Shown here in pieces: positions 61,079 to 64,000 of a DNA stretch of 64,000 bases. Position 1 is the stretch's first letter. Each line of letters begins with the position of its first letter. The notes beneath the pieces were generated by a model. It did not search any database, was not told the DNA's origin, and saw nothing but the letters and a program-made list of their open reading frames with translations. The position numbers were made by a program, and so were the translations under genes. Source of the stretch: Bergeyella cardium (lineage in GTDB: Bacteria; Bacteroidota; Bacteroidia; Flavobacteriales; Weeksellaceae); contig NZ_QYCZ01000001.1 of the NCBI RefSeq assembly GCF_003614945.1, forward strand, positions 328,001 to 392,000, in the 5' to 3' direction.

Positions 61079-62173
61079 ATGAAGATTATAGACCGATATA
61101 TCATTAAGAAATTCTTCGGGACGCTGGGCTTTATGCTCTTGCTCCTCTCCATCATCGTAGTAGTGATAGATGTACAGCAAAAGTCCCCAAGGATAGAGAG
61201 CAATGGCTTTACCGTCAATTTCTTTCTTCTTAATTATTATCCGTATTGGATGGTCTATCTCCTCCTCACTTTTATGTCCATATTGGTCTTCGTATCCATT
61301 ATTATCTTCACTTCACGGATGGCAAATAATACCGAAATCGTTGCCATTATCAGCAGTGGAGCGAGTTTTCATCGGTTTGCAAGGCCGTATTTCATCGCAT
61401 CAATCTTCCTCGGGCTGGTTACTTTGGGCTTTAATCACTACATCCTCCCTTGGGCAAATGCCAAGAAAAACAAGTTAGAAGCCTATACTTACAGCGCTAT
61501 GAATCGGGATAAATTCCTCGGTAATGTGCAGATCGCTACCAAGCTCTCTAAGGACGAATACCTCTTTATCAACAACTATAGCCGAAAGGAGAAAGACGGT
61601 ACGGGCTTTACTTATCAGAAGTTTAATAAAGACAATAAGCTCATTCACCAAGTAGTTGCCAATAATATTAAGTGGGATGAAAAGAAGAAGAAATTCGCCC
61701 TCAATGGCTACCTCGAGCGCAAAGAAGCACCAAAGGACAAGGAAAAAATCTACAACGGTGATGTCAAGTGGGTAGATTATGGGCACACTCCCGAAGAGCT
61801 CTTTCCAGACGGGCTGCTGGGGCAGACGCGCACCACTCCCGAGCTCCTCAAGCTCATAGAGCAGGAGCTTAGCAAGGGGAATAATGATATCAATCCCTAC
61901 TTCGTAGAGCTCCACCAGCGTACCTCTATGCCGGCATCTATCATCATCCTGTCCATCCTCGCATTGTCCCTCTCCTCCGAGAAGCGACGCGGGGGCATCG
62001 GTCTCAATCTCGCGATAGGCATAGCGCTCGCTTTTATTTTCGTCTTCTCTTTTGAGGCGCTCAAAGTCGTTGCCGAGAATGATACCCTACCGCCACTCCT
62101 CGCAATGTGGCTTCCCAACATCGTCTTCACGCCTCTTGCGATTATCCTCTACCTTCGCCGAGCAAATCAGTAG
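61079..62173 (+). CDS. LptF/LptG-family LPS export permease
   Basis: 364 residues. Three N-terminal membrane helices (about 12-32, 58-82, 98-120), a large periplasmic beta-jellyroll (about 130-270, FLGNVQIATKLSKDEYLFINNYSRKEKDG), then three C-terminal helices (about 283-302, 308-328, 335-355). This is the YjgP/YjgQ layout; the protein pairs with the LptB ATPase to extract lipopolysaccharide from the inner membrane. Whether it is F or G cannot be decided. Tight coupling to tgt and closeness to the OstA-like gene support the LPS assignment. Confidence 0.9.
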   Translation: MKIIDRYIIKKFFGTLGFMLLLLSIIVVVIDVQQKSPRIESNGFTVNFFLLNYYPYWMVYLLLTFMSILVFVSIIIFTSRMANNTEIVAIISSGASFHRFARPYFIASIFLGLVTLGFNHYILPWANAKKNKLEAYTYSAMNRDKFLGNVQIATKLSKDEYLFINNYSRKEKDGTGFTYQKFNKDNKLIHQVVANNIKWDEKKKKFALNGYLERKEAPKDKEKIYNGDVKWVDYGHTPEELFPDGLLGQTRTTPELLKLIEQELSKGNNDINPYFVELHQRTSMPASIIILSILALSLSSEKRRGGIGLNLAIGIALAFIFVFSFEALKVVAENDTLPPLLAMWLPNIVFTPLAIILYLRRANQ

Positions 62174-62243
62174 TTTTAGAGTTACTTAAGATGTTTAACT
62201 TAAATTTTTAAGAGTAGTTTTACCTATTAGCTTACTGCCTAGC

Positions 62244-62984
62244 TTAATAGAAAGGAAGTAGATTTTCAAAATAGGTATAGCCATTGTTAAGGTCATAGGC
62301 TATAATAATGATATAGTACTCACCTTTTGGGAAATCTTGTGGTATGGGGATGTTTTCATTAAAGGAGATTTCGGTTTTGCCTTTATAGTCTTTAAAGGAA
62401 GTATCTATTCGCTTGCTGTGTGTTTGTTTGGAGATGATTTCTACTCTCATCGCTTTTATAATTCTGTCATTGGCTTTTACCGTTGCATTTATATTAAAAT
62501 CTTTCCCTGTATAGCCTTTGCCTTGCTCACCGAGGCTATTTATCGTCATATTAAACAGAGGAGGAGCTATGCTTAGCTCTTTGGTAGAGGTTTCTGTATT
62601 TCCTTCTTTGTCGGTTATATTAGCAACTACATCATAGAGCTCCGCCTTAAAGTCTGAGGGGATAAAAATATGCTCACTGAATATGGATTGTGCAATGCCA
62701 GAATAATAGTCTATATCGTGAGAAAGGGCAACTTTTTTTGTCTCTTTGGAGATGAGAGAGAGGTTAAAATGCTGGACGGGGGACTTAAGATTAAATTCTC
62801 CATCTATTTGCAGGCTTTCCCCAGCGTTTATCTTACCTTTAAAGCCCACTTCGGTTAGTTTGAGTTTTGGTTTTTCTTCCTTTGGGATTTCGGTTGAAAT
62901 TTCATTAGAAGGCGCTTCATTGGTGTGCTGACAAGAGGTTGTTGCCAAAGAAAAAGAGGCTAAAAGTATTAAGAAATATTTCAT
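62244..62984 (-). CDS. Hypothetical lipoprotein with two DUF4625-like repeats
   Basis: 246 residues from ATG 62984; an upstream 19-codon extension runs to the promoter. Lipobox ATTSC (about residue 18) followed by QHTNEAPSNE. Two related beta-sandwich halves can be seen (about 45-145 and 150-246), each ending in an I-P-x-D-F pattern (HIFIPSDFKAELYDVVANITDKEGN; ENIPIPQDFPKGEYYIIIIAYDLNNG), resembling DUF4625. Envelope-located; function unknown. Monocistronic. Confidence 0.7.
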   Translation of the reverse strand: MKYFLILLASFSLATTSCQHTNEAPSNEISTEIPKEEKPKLKLTEVGFKGKINAGESLQIDGEFNLKSPVQHFNLSLISKETKKVALSHDIDYYSGIAQSIFSEHIFIPSDFKAELYDVVANITDKEGNTETSTKELSIAPPLFNMTINSLGEQGKGYTGKDFNINATVKANDRIIKAMRVEIISKQTHSKRIDTSFKDYKGKTEISFNENIPIPQDFPKGEYYIIIIAYDLNNGYTYFENLLPFY

Positions 62985-63038
62985 TGTTTTTGATTTTAGT
63001 ATTTGACAAAAGACTTTATTTACGCAAAGCTCAGTGAG

Positions 63039-63046
63039 CAAAAGTA
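63039..63046 (-). promoter_or_regulatory. -7 box of the lipoprotein gene
   Basis: TACTTTTG on the minus strand; leader about 50 nt. Confidence 0.6.
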
Positions 63047-63086
63047 ATGTAATTTATTCATTTTATAAAGCTTGGTTAATAAATAA

Positions 63087-63117
63087 TTTGCATTTGTCAA
63101 AAAAACATTTATCTTTG
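63087..63117 (+). promoter_or_regulatory. Promoter of rimP-nusA
   Basis: TTTG (63087-63090), 19 bases, TATCTTTG (63110-63117), then GCGCC as in the operon A promoter. Confidence 0.8.
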
Positions 63118-63146
63118 CGCCAGATTTTTTCGGGGATAGATGGATA

Positions 63147-63169
63147 GGCTTTTTTGGAAAGCCTTTTTT
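63147..63169 (+). terminator. Terminator in the rimP-nusA leader (candidate attenuator)
   Basis: GGCTTT-TTTGG-AAAGCC followed by six T, about 25 nt after the predicted transcription start and 31 bases before the rimP ATG. Confidence 0.75.
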
Positions 63170-63200
63170 CGTACCTTGAAGTTAAAACAACCAAGGATTG

Positions 63201-63668
63201 ATGATGTTTAAAGAGAAAGTAGAAGAATTACTTAACGGCTTCCTCCAAACGAGAGAAGACTTGTTTTTGATAGACCTTAAAATCTCTGCAGCTAATGATA
63301 TCACAGTTATCTTAGATGGCGACAAAGGAGTTTCCATTCAAGACTGCTTGGATGCGAGCAGAGCCGTAGAAAATAACCTCGATAGAGAGGAGCAGGACTT
63401 TTCCCTGCAAGTAATGTCCGCTGGGCTTATAGAGCCTCTCACCCAGCTGCGTCAGTATCAGAAAAATATCGGGCGAGAGGTGGAAATCACCTTTAATGAA
63501 GGCGAAAAACTGAAAGGAGAACTTCTTCGTACAGACGCTACTTCGGTAACCCTTCTATTGAAATACCGGAAACCTAAAGACATAGGAAAAGGAAAAATAG
63601 ATGTAGAGGAAGAAAGAACTATTCCTCTCTCAGAAATAAAAAAAGCATTGATTGTAATTAAATTTTAA
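63201..63668 (+). CDS. rimP: Ribosome maturation factor RimP
   Basis: 155 residues from ATG 63201 (the TTG just before it is unlikely; a second ATG follows directly). The N-terminal alpha/beta domain (about 1-75) has LDGDKGVSIQDCLDASRAVE, the RimP pattern; the C-terminal SH3-like domain (about 80-155) has VMSAGLIEPLTQLRQYQKNIGREV and a beta-rich end. It helps 30S subunit maturation. First gene of the conserved rimP-nusA(-infB) operon; nusA begins 11 bases after the stop. Confidence 0.95.
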   Translation: MMFKEKVEELLNGFLQTREDLFLIDLKISAANDITVILDGDKGVSIQDCLDASRAVENNLDREEQDFSLQVMSAGLIEPLTQLRQYQKNIGREVEITFNEGEKLKGELLRTDATSVTLLLKYRKPKDIGKGKIDVEEERTIPLSEIKKALIVIKF

Positions 63669-63679
63669 ATACACTTTGA

Positions 63680-64000
63680 ATGAATAATATTGCACTTATA
63701 GATTCCTTCGGGGATTTTAAAGAAGAAAAAGGGATAAGCAAGATAGACCTGATGGCGATAATAGAAGACTCCCTTAAAACCTTGTTAAGAAAAAGATATG
63801 ATTCTGATGACCACTTTGATGTAGTTGTGAATCCAGACAAAGGAGACTTCCAAATCTTCCTCAATAAAACCATTGTAGAAGACCAAATGTCTGAAGATGA
63901 TGACCTTGAAATTGAAATATCAGAAGCTAAAAAAATAGACCCAACCTTTGAAGTTGGTGAGGAATATACGGTAGAAATCCCTATTGAGCAGCTCGGAAGG
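63680..64000 (+). CDS. nusA: Transcription factor NusA, N-terminal part (cut by window end)
   Basis: The first 107 codons are visible. The N-terminal RNA-polymerase-binding domain reads IALIDSFGDFKEEKGISKIDLMAIIEDSLKTLLRKRYDSD and VVVNPDKGDFQIF, then the acidic flap and EEYTVEIPIEQLGR where the S1 domain begins to approach. NusA modulates pausing, termination and antitermination. The terminator in the operon leader makes autoregulation plausible. Confidence 0.95.
   Translation, partial: MNNIALIDSFGDFKEEKGISKIDLMAIIEDSLKTLLRKRYDSDDHFDVVVNPDKGDFQIFLNKTIVEDQMSEDDDLEIEISEAKKIDPTFEVGEEYTVEIPIEQLGR

Overview
The window looks like the chromosome of a flavobacterium, most likely Weeksellaceae (Chryseobacterium, Riemerella or Bergeyella-like). 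The evidence is AT-rich DNA, a SusC/SusD pair, type IX secretion genes (PorD-like, SprE/PorW-like, a type A sorting domain), a Bacteroidota-type three-gene succinate dehydrogenase, short ComEC, zinc-less Tgt, and promoters of the Bacteroidota form TTTG-N19-21-TAnnTTTG. No tRNA, rRNA, insertion sequence, CRISPR array or prophage structural gene was seen.

Layout. 0-6 kb (minus strand): a lipoprotein serine hydrolase cut by the left edge, a 2-hydroxyacid dehydrogenase and a susCD pair. 6.4-12.2 kb (plus): a phosphorylase-fold protein, coaBC, porD and recN. 12.3-14.6 kb (minus): a TonB-receptor-like barrel gene split by a one-base frameshift located exactly at an A-AAA-AAG slippery heptamer. 14.6-27.8 kb: accA, a secreted protein plus metalloprotease pair, fumC, ribB with a degenerate RibA half, aconitase and gltX. 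28-35.7 kb: two convergent sets of secreted surface proteins, each with a phage-tail-fibre-like S74 auto-processing protein followed directly by a large variable protein. 36-43 kb: prs, SprE/PorW, a lipoprotein, apt, a TPR protein and ribH. 43.4-51.4 kb (minus): sdhCAB, comEC, a two-gene set, and an OmpA-like lipoprotein. 51.5-64 kb: tilS, mscS, dsbD, an exonuclease, a Fur-like regulator, an OstA-like protein, tgt, an LptF/G permease, a lipoprotein, rimP and the start of nusA.

Three themes cross gene boundaries. First, promoters are easy to read, and their -7 boxes show that several upstream TTG/GTG 'starts' are promoter bases rather than codons (coaBC, accA, fumC, mscS and the small membrane protein); starts were corrected accordingly. 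Second, intrinsic terminators lie between a promoter and the start codon of recN and of rimP-nusA, suggesting attenuation. Third, four long intergenic tandem arrays (and one three-unit one) have periods of 21, 22, 41, 41 and 42 bp, close to two or four turns of the helix, and most units carry a palindrome. In two arrays the palindrome arms change together. These phased palindromic arrays are the best candidate here for an undescribed element.

All calls come from reading the sequence; no database search was run.
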